The notes: generated by a model from the sequence alone, not told the origin. Counted from the first letter of the stretch, positions 56,027-64,000 are shown. The stretch: 64,000 nt of DNA from Corynebacterium sp. (GCF_030538285.1 NZ_JAUNUG010000001.1:110294-174293); one strand, 5' to 3'. A program made the numbers and translations.

Positions 56027-57046
56027 ATGACGACCCTGTTTTCATTGCCCGACGATCCCGCCGAACAAGTTGCGCACCTGCTGAGCCACATCGCCGTCTC
56101 CGACACCTTCAGCATCCCGCTTAACGACGCCCGCCCCCAGGGCCTCGTGCACTACGGCGCGCGTTTCCACCCGCGCGGATTGGCTTACTCGGCTCCGGCC
56201 ACCGCCCGCGCAGTTGCCCATCACCTGGAGAGGCCGGGGTCGATCATCGCCGAATGGTCTGCGCTCGACATCCTGGGTGTACCTGATTTTTCCGATGCCG
56301 CCGACACTACCCTGCTGTGTTCGTCTGATCGGCGCTTGACCAGGTCTCCTCTTCAGCCGACTGTGCGTCGTCGAACGAAAAAGCACCGGACGCTGGAGCG
56401 TCACGTCGGGTCCCGGAAAGTAATGGTCACCGACCATCTCGACACCCTCGCCGGGTGCCTTCGATCGCTGGAAAATGGCGAACATGCCTGGGACACCCTC
56501 GCCACCCTGGACATCGATCCGATAACCATCATGTCCGTCCAGGTCATCGACCGTTTCCGGAGGGTCTTTGGCGCCAGCACTGACCAGTTGAGGACTGGTT
56601 TGAAAGGAAAAATCCGGGCCCGACGACTCGAAGCTCTCTTGCTGCTTAGCTGTGCGCTGACGGACTCAAAACCCGAAACGGTACTGCGACTGTTGGCCAG
56701 GGAGGCAGTGGCTGACCTGCCGGAAGTGCAATTTCAATCTCAGATTCCCGTCTACGCCGATGGGGAAATCGGTCGAACCGGTGAGAAAAGCCCGGACAAG
56801 ACCCTGCTGACCATTCTTGATCAAGCCGCCGCCGCCCTGAAGGTCGGGCTGCAGCAGGACGGGGAACATCATCTGGAGAGAAAGCAGCGCGACAAAGACG
56901 CCGAGATCACAGCCGACCTCTTGAGCACAGGCTGGCAGCTGGTACGTACTTCGACCGGAATGCTGCGGAAAACCAGCGAAACCAAGCGTCGTATCCGTGC
57001 CGCGGCGCTCCGGGCGTTGCACGCGAGGGGGGAGATGGCTTCGTAA
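56027..57046 (+). CDS. Accessory protein with DUF559/Vsr-like endonuclease domain
   Basis: A 339-aa protein that reads as an accessory gene inserted beside rmlB. The N-terminal half (about 1-170) includes W-S-A-L-D-I-L-G and a basic R-R-R-T-K-K-H-R patch, like the AbiEi/transcriptional part of two-domain actinobacterial proteins. The C-terminal part (about 240-330) has G-L-Q-Q-D-G-E-H-H-L-E-R-K-Q-R-D-K-D, which matches the D-G-E-x-H...Q-x-x-x-D core of DUF559/MTES_1575 restriction-endonuclease-fold proteins. GGAG is two bases before ATG 56027. Function unknown; a role in DNA processing or defence is an inference. Confidence 0.7.
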   Translation: MTTLFSLPDDPAEQVAHLLSHIAVSDTFSIPLNDARPQGLVHYGARFHPRGLAYSAPATARAVAHHLERPGSIIAEWSALDILGVPDFSDAADTTLLCSSDRRLTRSPLQPTVRRRTKKHRTLERHVGSRKVMVTDHLDTLAGCLRSLENGEHAWDTLATLDIDPITIMSVQVIDRFRRVFGASTDQLRTGLKGKIRARRLEALLLLSCALTDSKPETVLRLLAREAVADLPEVQFQSQIPVYADGEIGRTGEKSPDKTLLTILDQAAAALKVGLQQDGEHHLERKQRDKDAEITADLLSTGWQLVRTSTGMLRKTSETKRRIRAAALRALHARGEMAS

Positions 57047-57159
57047 TTACGATTCCCGCATTTACGACCATAAGGAACGATGCATGTCAGGGTTGAACTG
57101 GCACTATGCGTTTAGATTGATCGATCGGATTAACGCATTTGCGACCTTCGTAATTACGA
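57040..57159. repeat. Paired palindromes and direct repeats between convergent genes
   Basis: The 13-mer TTCGTAATTACGA (10-bp palindromic core CGTAATTACG) occurs at 57040-57052 and 57147-57159. CGCATTTACGACC (57057-57069) and CGCATTTGCGACC (57134-57146) lie beside them. The stop codon of the accessory gene is in the first palindrome and that of the convergent flippase-like gene is in the second. The interior is AT-rich compared with the surroundings, with an ATGCGTTTA...TTAACGCAT hairpin. Confidence 0.8.
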
Positions 57160-58389
57160 GCCACCGGGGGGCGTCATTTCTTCCCCCGCGCCGCCTGCAG
57201 CGCCGGCCCCACGCAGCGCCACCGCGTGCACCAGCCCGCCGGCCACCGGCCCGGCTACCAGCGCCACGCATACACCGGCCTCCAGCGACAGAGGCGCCAA
57301 CCAGAGCACACCGAAAGCCACCACTGACGCCGCGACCCAGCCAACCACGTAGGCCTTGTGCAGCTCGGAGGCCAACGCGGCCGCGCCGGTAACCATGAGT
57401 GAGCCGGTGCAGGCCGAGGCGAACGTCAATACGGCCAGCAATGCACCGGGCACGTACAGGTCGGCGGGGAAGAAGTTCGCCAGGATCCACGGCCCGAGCA
57501 GCCACGCCAGGCCGGCCCCGATGACGCCGATGCCAAGCACCGCCAGCACCGGCATCACGAGTGCCCGGTACAACGCCCCGCGTTGCTCGACGAAGCGGAC
57601 GATGAGAGCCGACTGGAAGCGCTGCAGCGGCACCAGGATGGGGGCGCGGGTCAGCGTCACGGCGTTGATGATGCCGGCGACGGTCACCACTGTCCCGGAG
57701 CCGGGCGGGTAGGTGGACTGGACGAAGACGGGAAAGCCGGTGATCAGTGCGGCGGAGGCGCCGGTAGCGACCATGGCGGACAAAACCCGGCGGGTGAAGG
57801 TGGGGTGGGTGACGTCGATAAGCACGGAACGCGGCACTCCCCGCAACACAATCAGCCAACTCAACGCGCCGACCACCGTGATGAACAGGAAGGCCTCGAT
57901 GCCCCAGCCCAGCCGCCATGCCGTCAGCGCCAGCAGGAGTCGCACGCCGGAATCCAGTGCGACGAGCCCGGCGTAGCGGCGCCACAGCCCGAGGCCGGAG
58001 AGCACTCCGGACAGTACGGTCTGGAAAGCGTAGGTCAGCAGGCCGAACGCCAGGAAGGCGACAGCCATGCCGACGGGGGCTTCGCCGCGCAGCAGGCGTG
58101 GCAGCCAGAGCAATCCGACGACGAGCGCCACCAGTAGCACCACGCCGCCGACCCATGCCCCGAGTCGCCACGGGCGGCCGGAGCCGACGCGACCGGTCTC
58201 GCGGGCGGCGGAAACGCCGCGGGTGGTCTCCTGCATGATGCCGTCGAGGAAGCCGGTGGCCGCGAAGAACAGCCCCCAGTAGGCCTGGAAGGCGGCGAAA
58301 CTGGTGGTGGGCAGCGTCCAGGAGGCCAGGTAGATGACGACGAAGCCGGCGAGCGCCGCGAAGACCGTCGCCAGACTTAAGGCGCGCAA
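57154..58389 (-). CDS. Polytopic membrane protein, flippase-like (MVF/O-antigen type)
   Basis: A 411-aa protein with about 12 predicted helices and few charged residues, like lipid-linked polysaccharide flippases. The position downstream of a peptidase and near the rhamnose cluster agrees with Rv3630, an integral membrane protein. No ATG suits the N-terminus. TTG 58389 (read M-R-A-L-S-L) has GGAG at six bases and overlaps the M1 peptidase gene by 13 bases; the open frame continues upstream to 58752 inside that gene. A GTCGATAAGC motif at 57814 is read L-I-D. Confidence 0.78.
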   Translation of the reverse strand: MRALSLATVFAALAGFVVIYLASWTLPTTSFAAFQAYWGLFFAATGFLDGIMQETTRGVSAARETGRVGSGRPWRLGAWVGGVVLLVALVVGLLWLPRLLRGEAPVGMAVAFLAFGLLTYAFQTVLSGVLSGLGLWRRYAGLVALDSGVRLLLALTAWRLGWGIEAFLFITVVGALSWLIVLRGVPRSVLIDVTHPTFTRRVLSAMVATGASAALITGFPVFVQSTYPPGSGTVVTVAGIINAVTLTRAPILVPLQRFQSALIVRFVEQRGALYRALVMPVLAVLGIGVIGAGLAWLLGPWILANFFPADLYVPGALLAVLTFASACTGSLMVTGAAALASELHKAYVVGWVAASVVAFGVLWLAPLSLEAGVCVALVAGPVAGGLVHAVALRGAGAAGGAGEEMTPPGGS

Positions 58390-59756
58390 GGAAACTCCGG
58401 CAGGATGCGCTCGTAGAGCCAGGCGTGCCACAGCGACTCGACCTCGGCTTCGGGCACGCCGACGGCGCGGGCCTCGGCGAGGACCTCGCGCTTGAGGTCG
58501 ACGGGTTCGACGACGGCGTGGCGGCCGGAGGCGACGTAGCGACGGAGCATGCGGAAAAAGGCTTCGTCGCCCAGGAGGACGCGCAGGGCGTGGACGGTCA
58601 GGGCGCCGCGCTTGTAGACGCGGTCGTCGAACATGTCCTTGGGGCCGGGATCGGAAAGCAGCAGGTCCTGGGGTTTGCGCGCCAATTCCTCGTAGTGGAG
58701 GCGCGCGGACACCGCAGCAGGCTGATCGGCGGAGTGCTCGAACCACAGCCACTCGGCGTAGCAGGCGAAACCTTCGTTGAGCCAGATGTCATTCCACTGC
58801 GCGAGACCGAGGGAGTTGCCGAACCACTGGTGGGAGAGCTCGTGGGCGATCAGCCGCTCCCAGGCATGGTCGCCGCGGACGTGGTTGGCGCCGAAGATGG
58901 ACAGGCCCTGGGCCTCCAGGGGGATTTCGAGGGTGTCCTCGGTGACCACCACGGAGTAGGAGTTGAAGGGGTAGGGGCCGAATAGCTGCGTGTACAGTGT
59001 CAACATCCGGGCCTGGTCGGCGAATTCCTCGCGGGCGCTGTCACGCAGGGCAGGTGGGACCCAGGCGCGGACGGGCACCGTGGCGCCTTCCTCCGACAGT
59101 GTCAGGGGGAGGTACTCGCCGATCTGGACAGTGGCCAGGTAGGTGGCCATGGGGTTGCCGACGCGGTAATGCCAGGTGGTGCGGGATCCGGCGGATTTCT
59201 TCGACACCAAGGTGCCGTTGACGGCGACGACATAGGGGTTGTCGGTGGTGACGGTGATCTCGTAGGTCGCCTTCTCGTCGGGGGTGTCGTCGCAGGGGAA
59301 CCAGCTGGGCGCGCCGTTGGGCTGCGAGGCGACGAGCGCACCGTTTTCCAGCTCCTCCCAGCCGAGCGTGCCCCAGGGGGTGCGGATGGGTCGCGGGGTA
59401 CCGCCGTAGCGGATGACCAGGGTGAACTCGGAGTCGACGGGGATCTCCTGCGCGAAGGTGAGGCGCAGCTTGCCACCGGACTGACGGAAGCGGGCGACGT
59501 TGACGCTGACGCCGGCGGAGCCCTGTGCGCTTACCCGGGACACGCGCATGGAGGGCGCGAGATCGAGGGTCATGGATGACAGCGGTTCCCAGTTGTCCAG
59601 GCGCAGCGTGGCGGTGCCGTCGAGGCGGTTGGGGCCGACGCGGTAGTTCAGATCCAGGTGGTAGGTGCGGACGTGGAATCCGAGGTTGAAGTCGATTCCC
59701 GTGTAGGTGTCGCGGGTACCGGGGACGGGTGTGGAACGCAGCCTGTTTCTGGTCAT
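58377..59756 (-). CDS. M1-family zinc metallopeptidase
   Basis: A 459-aa cytoplasmic aminopeptidase-like protein. The zinc motif is H-E-L-S-H with the third ligand Glu 18 residues later in N-E-G-F-A. The exopeptidase GAMEN motif is replaced near G-L-S-I-F-G-A-N-H, so true aminopeptidase activity is uncertain. It is shorter than classical M1 enzymes (no large C-terminal domain). ATG 59756 overlaps the upstream S9 peptidase gene by four bases. Confidence 0.88.
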   Translation of the reverse strand: MTRNRLRSTPVPGTRDTYTGIDFNLGFHVRTYHLDLNYRVGPNRLDGTATLRLDNWEPLSSMTLDLAPSMRVSRVSAQGSAGVSVNVARFRQSGGKLRLTFAQEIPVDSEFTLVIRYGGTPRPIRTPWGTLGWEELENGALVASQPNGAPSWFPCDDTPDEKATYEITVTTDNPYVVAVNGTLVSKKSAGSRTTWHYRVGNPMATYLATVQIGEYLPLTLSEEGATVPVRAWVPPALRDSAREEFADQARMLTLYTQLFGPYPFNSYSVVVTEDTLEIPLEAQGLSIFGANHVRGDHAWERLIAHELSHQWFGNSLGLAQWNDIWLNEGFACYAEWLWFEHSADQPAAVSARLHYEELARKPQDLLLSDPGPKDMFDDRVYKRGALTVHALRVLLGDEAFFRMLRRYVASGRHAVVEPVDLKREVLAEARAVGVPEAEVESLWHAWLYERILPEFPCAP

Positions 59757-61747
59757 GATGCCGAAGATGTTACCTGCTGCCCCAACCACTCGTAGATGAG
59801 AGCCTCCACCCGCGCGACCTGTGCGTTATCGGCGGCGCCGGCGTGCCCACCCTCGATGTTCTCGAAGTAGTCGACGGGTTGCCCGGCGTCGCGCAGGGCT
59901 TGCGCGAACAGGCGGGCGTGCGCGGGGTGGACGCGGTCGTCTCGCGTTGAGGTGGTCACGAGTGCTGGTGGATATTGCTTATCGACGCCCGCCTGAACGT
60001 TATGCAGCGGCGACCACTTTTCAATGGCCGCCCGTTCGACGGGGTCGTCGGGGTTGCCGTACTCTGCCATCCAGGACGCTCCGGCGGACCAGGTGTGGTA
60101 ACGCAGCATGTCGGTGAGGGGGACCTGGATGACCGCCGCGCCGAAGAGTTCGGGGTACTGTACCAGGGCGCCGGAGGTGAGCAGGCCGCCGTTGGAGCCG
60201 CCGCGGATGGCGATCTGCTCCGGGGATGCGTAGCCGCGTTCGACCAGGTCAGCCAGTACCGCGGCGTGGTCCTCCCACACCTTGTGGCGGTTGGTCTTGA
60301 CCACCTGGGTGTGCCACTCGGGGCCGAACTCGCCCCCGCCGCGCAGGTTGGGTTGGACGAAGAAGTGCCCCTTCTCCAGCCAGGCGATGCCCCGTACCGC
60401 GGAGTATCCGGGGGTGAGGGAGACCTCGAAACCTCCGTAGCCGCCGACGAGTGTCGGGCGGGGCCCGCGGGAGAAATCGCCGCTGATGAAATAGGGCACG
60501 CGGGTGCCGTCGGCGGAGGTGACCCAGTATTGGCGGGTGTGCAGGCCGGTGGCGTCGAAAAGCGCGGGGGAGCGGCGCACCACCTGTGGCGTGAGACCGT
60601 CGGCGAGGTCAAGGCGGTACAAGGTGGTGGGTTCGGTGAAGGAGGAGGTGGTCAGCCACACTTCGTTGCCGTCGAGCGGGCTGGTGGCCACCACGGAGGC
60701 CGTGACAAGTGGCGGCACCTCCAGGTCGCGGCCCGGCTGGGTCGGGTCGGAGAGGGGGTGGACACTCAGCCGGGTGGTGACGTCGTCGAGAAGCGTGAGC
60801 ACCAGGTGATCGGCGGTGAACGCCGTGGCCTGCAAGGAAACGTGCGGCGTGGGCAGGAAGACCGGGCGGATGTCGCGGCCGCCGTCAAGGAAATCACGCA
60901 GCCGGATGCAGCCCAGGCCGCCGGCGGGAATCCTGGCGAAGGCCTCGCGAGGGGCGAGGAAAAGCCATTCGCGGTGGAGGATGGTCTCGCAGTCCTCCGG
61001 CACCTCGAGGACCTGCAGGGACGCATCCGGATCCAGGGGTGCGACGGATTGGCGGGTGCGGTAGAAGTCAAGCGCCCGGGAGACGATGATCCGCTCGAAA
61101 CCCGGAGTGGTGTCAGCCCACGCGCCGACGGCGACGTCGTCGAGGCGGCCGGAGGTGTAGACGGGGGCGTCGATAAGCGGGGTGCCGCGGCGCCACACCC
61201 GAACCTGCGCCGGATAACCGGAGGCCGTGAGGGACCCGGCGCCGGTGTCGGTGCCCACCAGCAGGGTGTCCAGATCGAGCCAGCTGACGTCGGTCTTGGC
61301 TTCCGGGAGCTGGAAGCCATCCACGAAAACGCCGTCCACCAGGTCGAATTCGCGGATGACGGTGGCATCGGCGCCGCCGCGGGACAGGCGGACCAGGGCC
61401 CGGTCGTATCCGGGGGTGCGCACGTGCGCGCCCTTCCACACCCAGTTTTCGCCCTCGGCGCTGGCCAGGGCGTCGACGTCGATAAGTACTTCCCAGTTGG
61501 TGTCCGGAGCGAGATAGGAATCCAGGGTGGTGCGCCGCCACACCCCGCGCACGTGCCGGGCATCGCGCCAGAAGTTATACAGGTGCTCGCCGCGGCGGAT
61601 GACGAACGGGATGCGGTCATCGACATCCAGGGCTGCGCGGATCCGCTCCCGCAACCCTGGGTTATCCAGCCCGGACTCGGTCGCATTCGACCAGGTGCGG
61701 GCCCAGGCCAGGGCCTCCGGGGCGTCGACGGACTCAAGAAAACTCAT
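59753..61747 (-). CDS. Prolyl-oligopeptidase-family (S9) serine peptidase
   Basis: A 664-aa protein with an N-terminal beta-propeller-like region (about 60-400) and a C-terminal alpha/beta-hydrolase domain. The nucleophile is in G-G-S-N-G-G-L-L, the Asp in R-D-D-R-V-H, and the His in G-G-H-A-G. The family cleaves short peptides after Pro or basic residues. TAGCCT lies six bases before ATG 61747. Three motif copies (59977, 61169, 61478 with one mismatch) and two central-base variants (60554, 60785) make this the motif-richest gene. Confidence 0.9.
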   Translation of the reverse strand: MSFLESVDAPEALAWARTWSNATESGLDNPGLRERIRAALDVDDRIPFVIRRGEHLYNFWRDARHVRGVWRRTTLDSYLAPDTNWEVLIDVDALASAEGENWVWKGAHVRTPGYDRALVRLSRGGADATVIREFDLVDGVFVDGFQLPEAKTDVSWLDLDTLLVGTDTGAGSLTASGYPAQVRVWRRGTPLIDAPVYTSGRLDDVAVGAWADTTPGFERIIVSRALDFYRTRQSVAPLDPDASLQVLEVPEDCETILHREWLFLAPREAFARIPAGGLGCIRLRDFLDGGRDIRPVFLPTPHVSLQATAFTADHLVLTLLDDVTTRLSVHPLSDPTQPGRDLEVPPLVTASVVATSPLDGNEVWLTTSSFTEPTTLYRLDLADGLTPQVVRRSPALFDATGLHTRQYWVTSADGTRVPYFISGDFSRGPRPTLVGGYGGFEVSLTPGYSAVRGIAWLEKGHFFVQPNLRGGGEFGPEWHTQVVKTNRHKVWEDHAAVLADLVERGYASPEQIAIRGGSNGGLLTSGALVQYPELFGAAVIQVPLTDMLRYHTWSAGASWMAEYGNPDDPVERAAIEKWSPLHNVQAGVDKQYPPALVTTSTRDDRVHPAHARLFAQALRDAGQPVDYFENIEGGHAGAADNAQVARVEALIYEWLGQQVTSSAS

Positions 61748-61773
61748 GCCCCCAGGCTACGCGGCATGAAAAA

Positions 61774-61805
61774 AGCACCGCCCACCAGCAGGTGAGCGGT
61801 GCTTT
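61774..61805 (-). terminator. Terminator of the mycolyltransferase-like gene
   Basis: Stem AAGCACCGCCCACC / GGTGAGCGGTGCTT (one mismatch) with a short loop. Read on the minus strand it ends in TTTTTT. Confidence 0.88.
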
Positions 61806-61814
61806 AGGCAGCGA

Positions 61815-62867
61815 CTAGAAGAGTGCGCGCTGCAGGGTCGGCCAGGACTTCTCGACGTCCTCGATCCAGTAGTTCCAGGAGTGGGTGCCGGTCGGACGCA
61901 GGTTCCAGTCGGCGTTAATGCCCAGGTTGTCCAGCTTGGCCTTGAGGTTGTGGGTGCAGATGTTGGTGGCTGCCTCAATGGCACCGCCCTCGACGATGAG
62001 GGTGGCAGCACCTGCGGAGGCCTCGGCCGGGTTGACGCCCTGGGCGGTGTAGTAGCCCGGCATGTCGTACTCGCCGGCCAGGCCGGTGGCGTTGGAGATG
62101 TAGAGCTCGGAGCCGCGCAGACCCTCGGCGTGGATGAGGGCGTCGTTGGCGCGGTTGTGCGGCGAGCCCATCGGGCCGAGCATGTCGACGATGTTGGAGC
62201 CGGCACGGTCCACGGTCAGCTCAGCGGACTTGTAGCCGATGAAGGAGGAGGTCTCGGCGCAGCCGGAGAAGGAACCGACACCGTTGTAGAAGCCCGGGTT
62301 CTTCTCAGCCAGCAGCAGGGCGGAGGTGGCGGACATGGAGAAGCCCGCGATGGCGCGCTTGTCGTTCGCGCCGAGGTAGTCCTCGACGGCGCCCGGCAGC
62401 TCCTTGGTCAGGAAGGTCTCCCACAGCTGGGTGCCCTTGAGGTAGCCCTTGCTGTTGCCCGGGTTCGGGTTGGCCCAGTCGATGTAGTAGGAGAAAGCGC
62501 CCTCCTGCGGGATGACGACGTTGACGCCGCGGTCCTTGTAGAACTTGACCAGCTCCGGGTAGCGGGTCAGCCAGTCCATGTTCTGCTCGGCGCCGCCGGC
62601 ACCGTTGAGCAGGTAGAGGGTCGGGGCGTTCGGCTGATCGGCCTTGATGATGGCGTGGGGGATCTTGCGGTCCATGGCCGGGGAGTAGATGTCGACCTGC
62701 TCGACGCCATGCTGCTTGGCGACGGTGCGCCAGGTGCGGTCGCTGTTGGGGTACTCGGCGACCTCGACGGTGACGGCCGGGTTGGCCAAGGCAGCCGGGG
62801 CGACCAGGGTGGACGCGCCGATGGCGAGGGCCGCGATGGGGGCGGCAATCCTGCGGAGGAGCTTCAT
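61815..62867 (-). CDS. Secreted corynomycolyltransferase-like esterase (antigen 85 family)
   Basis: A 350-aa protein with a signal peptide (about 1-28, cleaved after A-L-A). The alpha/beta-hydrolase fold has the nucleophile Ser in G-F-S-M-S-A-T-S-A, and a late His in G-T-H-S-W-N-Y-W. This is the family that transfers mycolyl groups between trehalose monomycolate, arabinogalactan and proteins. AGGAAGT precedes ATG 62867 by six bases. It has its own promoter region and a strong terminator. Which acceptor it uses cannot be read from sequence. Confidence 0.9.
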   Translation of the reverse strand: MKLLRRIAAPIAALAIGASTLVAPAALANPAVTVEVAEYPNSDRTWRTVAKQHGVEQVDIYSPAMDRKIPHAIIKADQPNAPTLYLLNGAGGAEQNMDWLTRYPELVKFYKDRGVNVVIPQEGAFSYYIDWANPNPGNSKGYLKGTQLWETFLTKELPGAVEDYLGANDKRAIAGFSMSATSALLLAEKNPGFYNGVGSFSGCAETSSFIGYKSAELTVDRAGSNIVDMLGPMGSPHNRANDALIHAEGLRGSELYISNATGLAGEYDMPGYYTAQGVNPAEASAGAATLIVEGGAIEAATNICTHNLKAKLDNLGINADWNLRPTGTHSWNYWIEDVEKSWPTLQRALF

Positions 62868-62928
62868 GGAGTGACTTCCTAGATCTTTCGGTGATAGCCG
62901 GACGGAATTTCCGACGCCGTACACAGGT

Positions 62929-62942
62929 GTACATCGTAGAGA
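62929..62942. promoter_or_regulatory. Inverted repeat upstream of the mycolyltransferase-like gene
   Basis: GTACAC-AG-GTGTAC, 62 bases before the start codon, in the 307-base gap 62868-63174 between two divergent genes. It is the size and position of an operator. The rest of the gap holds a GC-rich hairpin (63079-63099) in the leader of the peptide gene and no ORF that I can support. Confidence 0.5.
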
Positions 62943-63060
62943 CTGCCGCTTATGTTAACCCTCCACCCCCGAACGTGCGCGGGTACGGGGGTGACAGCAC
63001 ACTCCCTGCGTGAAACTCAAGTTACCCAAGTTTCCAGTGGTGGGCAAGTGGTAGTTGTGT

Positions 63061-63066
63061 CATAAT
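63061..63066 (+). promoter_or_regulatory. Possible -10 element for the 36-aa peptide gene
   Basis: CATAAT preceded by TTGTGT; the -35 region is weak (TGGGCA or TGGTGG). A transcript from here would have a leader of about 100 bases. Confidence 0.4.
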
Positions 63067-63174
63067 GCTTGGCAGTTCCCGGGGTGCCCTCCCCGGGGCC
63101 GAAACGTAACGTTAAGCGGCGTCGGACCGCTAAAGACACTGATAGAGTCACCCAGCCACAGAAAAGAGCAGAGC

Positions 63175-63285
63175 ATGACCATCTTCGAGCAGATCATCGT
63201 CGCCATCAATACCTTCATCGGCCCCGGCATCCACGCCATGTCCTCCGCCTCCTCCCAGGCGGCCCTGATGGCGGGCCTGTTCTAA
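63175..63285 (+). CDS. 36-aa hydrophobic/amphipathic peptide
   Basis: A short gene between the mycolyltransferase-like gene and lpd. The peptide begins M-T-I-F-E-Q-I-I-V-A-I-N-T-F-I-G, continues G-P-G-I-H-A, then has a Ser-rich stretch M-S-S-A-S-S-Q-A-A and ends M-A-G-L-F. A dedicated upstream region and a perfect terminator 18 bases after the stop support a real transcription unit. Codons are strongly C-biased, as in highly expressed genes. Size and character recall the small helical porin or mycoloylated peptides of corynebacteria (PorA/PorH/ProtX class), but I see no direct sequence match. The ribosome-binding site is weak (AGAAAAGAGCAGAG). Confidence 0.68.
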   Translation: MTIFEQIIVAINTFIGPGIHAMSSASSQAALMAGLF

Positions 63286-63293
63286 CCGCCCCC

Positions 63294-63306
63294 GCTTATC
63301 GACGCC
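63294..63306 (-). repeat. Terminator-associated copy of the dispersed motif
   Basis: GCTTATCGACGCC, exact over 13 bases; its last four bases are also the first bases of the terminator stem that follows. Confidence 0.85.
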
Positions 63307-63330
63307 CCGGTTGCCACCGGGGCGTTTTTT
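63303..63330 (+). terminator. Terminator of the 36-aa peptide gene
   Basis: CGCCCCGG / CCGGGGCG with a six-base loop (TTGCCA) followed by TTTTTT. Confidence 0.93.
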
Positions 63331-63399
63331 CATTCCGGTTTCCTTTTGTGGGGGCACTCACCGGTGACACCGGGCATGACGTGCCCTATTCTGGTGGTC

Positions 63400-64000
63400 G
63401 TGACTGAACATTATGACGTTGTTGTACTCGGCGCGGGCCCCGGTGGCTACGTCGCCGCCATCCGTGCCTCCCAGCTCGGCAAGAAGGTTGCCGTCGTCGA
63501 GAAGCAGTATTGGGGCGGTGTCTGCCTCAACGTGGGCTGCATCCCTTCCAAGGCGCTGATCAAAAACGCCGAGGTCGCCCACATCTTCAACCACGAGAAG
63601 AAGACGTTCGGCATCAACGGCGAGGCCACCTTCGACTTCGCGGACGCCCACAAGCGTTCCCGTCAGGTCTCCGACAAGATCGTCGGCGGTGTCCACTACC
63701 TGATGAAGAAGAACAAGATCACCGAGATCGACGGCTTCGGCACCTTCAAGGATGCCAAGACCATCGAGGTGACTGAGGGCAAGGATGAGGGCAAGACCAT
63801 CACCTTCGATGACTGCATCATCGCCACCGGTTCCGTGGTCAACAACCTGCGCGGTGTGGAGTTCTCCGACAATGTCGTCTCCTACGAGGAGCAGATCCTC
63901 AACCCCGAGGCCCCGGAGAAGATGGTCATCGTCGGCGCCGGCGCTATCGGCATGGAGTTCGCCTACGTGCTGTCCAACTACGGCGTCGACGTCACAGTCA
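63400..64000 (+). CDS. lpd: Dihydrolipoamide dehydrogenase (5' part)
   Basis: The first 200 codons of a flavoprotein disulfide reductase, cut by the window end. G-A-G-P-G-G-Y binds FAD, the redox-active disulfide is [17 protein letters not shown] is the second FAD motif, and G-A-G-A-I-G-M-E-F starts the NAD domain. It serves 2-oxoacid dehydrogenase complexes. GTG 63400 lies seven bases from TATTCT, a leaderless-type start. Confidence 0.96.
   Translation, partial: MTEHYDVVVLGAGPGGYVAAIRASQLGKKVAVVEKQYWGGVCLNVGCIPSKALIKNAEVAHIFNHEKKTFGINGEATFDFADAHKRSRQVSDKIVGGVHYLMKKNKITEIDGFGTFKDAKTIEVTEGKDEGKTITFDDCIIATGSVVNNLRGVEFSDNVVSYEEQILNPEAPEKMVIVGAGAIGMEFAYVLSNYGVDVTV

Noticed and set aside
57040-57159. 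Paired palindromes as an insertion sequence or CRISPR
   Set aside because: There is no transposase ORF, only two copies, and the spacing does not fit a CRISPR array.
57154-58752. Longest ORF (532 aa) for the flippase-like gene
   Set aside because: The extra N-terminus is Arg/Pro-rich antisense-like sequence inside the M1 peptidase gene; hydrophobic helices begin only near 58389.

Overview
The window comes from a high-GC, mycolic-acid-bearing actinobacterium, almost certainly a Corynebacterium. It carries a corynomycolyl-transferase-like secreted esterase, a GlxR-type cAMP receptor, a SigC-like sigma factor beside a catalase, a fused RmlCD enzyme, a WhcA/WhiB4-type WhiB protein, and long stretches in the same order as the Mycobacterium tuberculosis Rv3630-Rv3690 region. 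The 6C RNA beside the Ssd/Tad pilus genes fits as well. No rRNA, CRISPR array, prophage or intact insertion sequence was found.

Layout. 1-4.3 kb: a large secreted surface protein with ten YPDG/Rib-like repeats. 4.3-6.6 kb: sigC and katA. 6.8-12.7 kb: a six-gene Mnh/Mrp cation antiporter operon. 12.8-14.2 kb: a membrane protein with a heptad-rich outer domain, followed by tRNA-Pro. 14.4-20.2 kb: metallophosphoesterase, YqeY, a PASTA-bearing penicillin-binding protein, WhiB, DUF4177, RidA and a metallo-beta-lactamase-fold protein. 20.2-27.7 kb: glxR, endonuclease III, a thioredoxin-like protein, a NUDIX enzyme, a MarP-like protease, an EphE-like hydrolase, a holin-like membrane protein and a HAD phosphatase. 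27.8-32.3 kb: 6C RNA and a compact Tad/Flp pilus cluster. 32.3-44.7 kb: MrfA-like helicase, cspA, DedA, topA, two YhhN-family membrane proteins, a YczE-like protein, an adenylate cyclase, holB and tRNA-Thr. 45-49 kb: rhodanese, acyl-CoA ligase, SGNH esterase and a sugar epimerase. 49-56 kb: a minus-strand run coding for dTDP-rhamnose synthesis, two glycosyltransferases, DUF2304, and a disulfide-bond module (DsbA-like, 33-aa membrane peptide, CcdA-like). 56-57.2 kb: an accessory endonuclease-like gene bounded by repeated palindromes. 57.2-64 kb: a flippase-like protein, M1 and S9 peptidases, the mycolyltransferase-like esterase, a 36-aa peptide gene, and the 5' part of lpd.

The genes mostly serve the cell envelope (PBP, rhamnose linker, mycolyl transfer, flippase, oxidative folding), ion homeostasis, DNA maintenance (Nth, TopA, HolB, helicase), and cAMP signalling (a class III adenylate cyclase and its likely receptor GlxR).

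The most striking unexplained signal is a dispersed oligonucleotide, GGCGTCGATAAGC and its complement GCTTATCGACGCC. Its 10-base core occurs 27 times exactly in 64 kb, where about 0.1 would be expected by chance. It lies in both orientations, in at least four reading contexts inside unrelated genes, and next to terminators. It behaves like a DNA-level signal, comparable to uptake sequences or chromosome-organising sites, rather than a protein motif. A second general feature is that many start codons lie 6-8 bases downstream of a TANNNT element, which predicts leaderless mRNAs.
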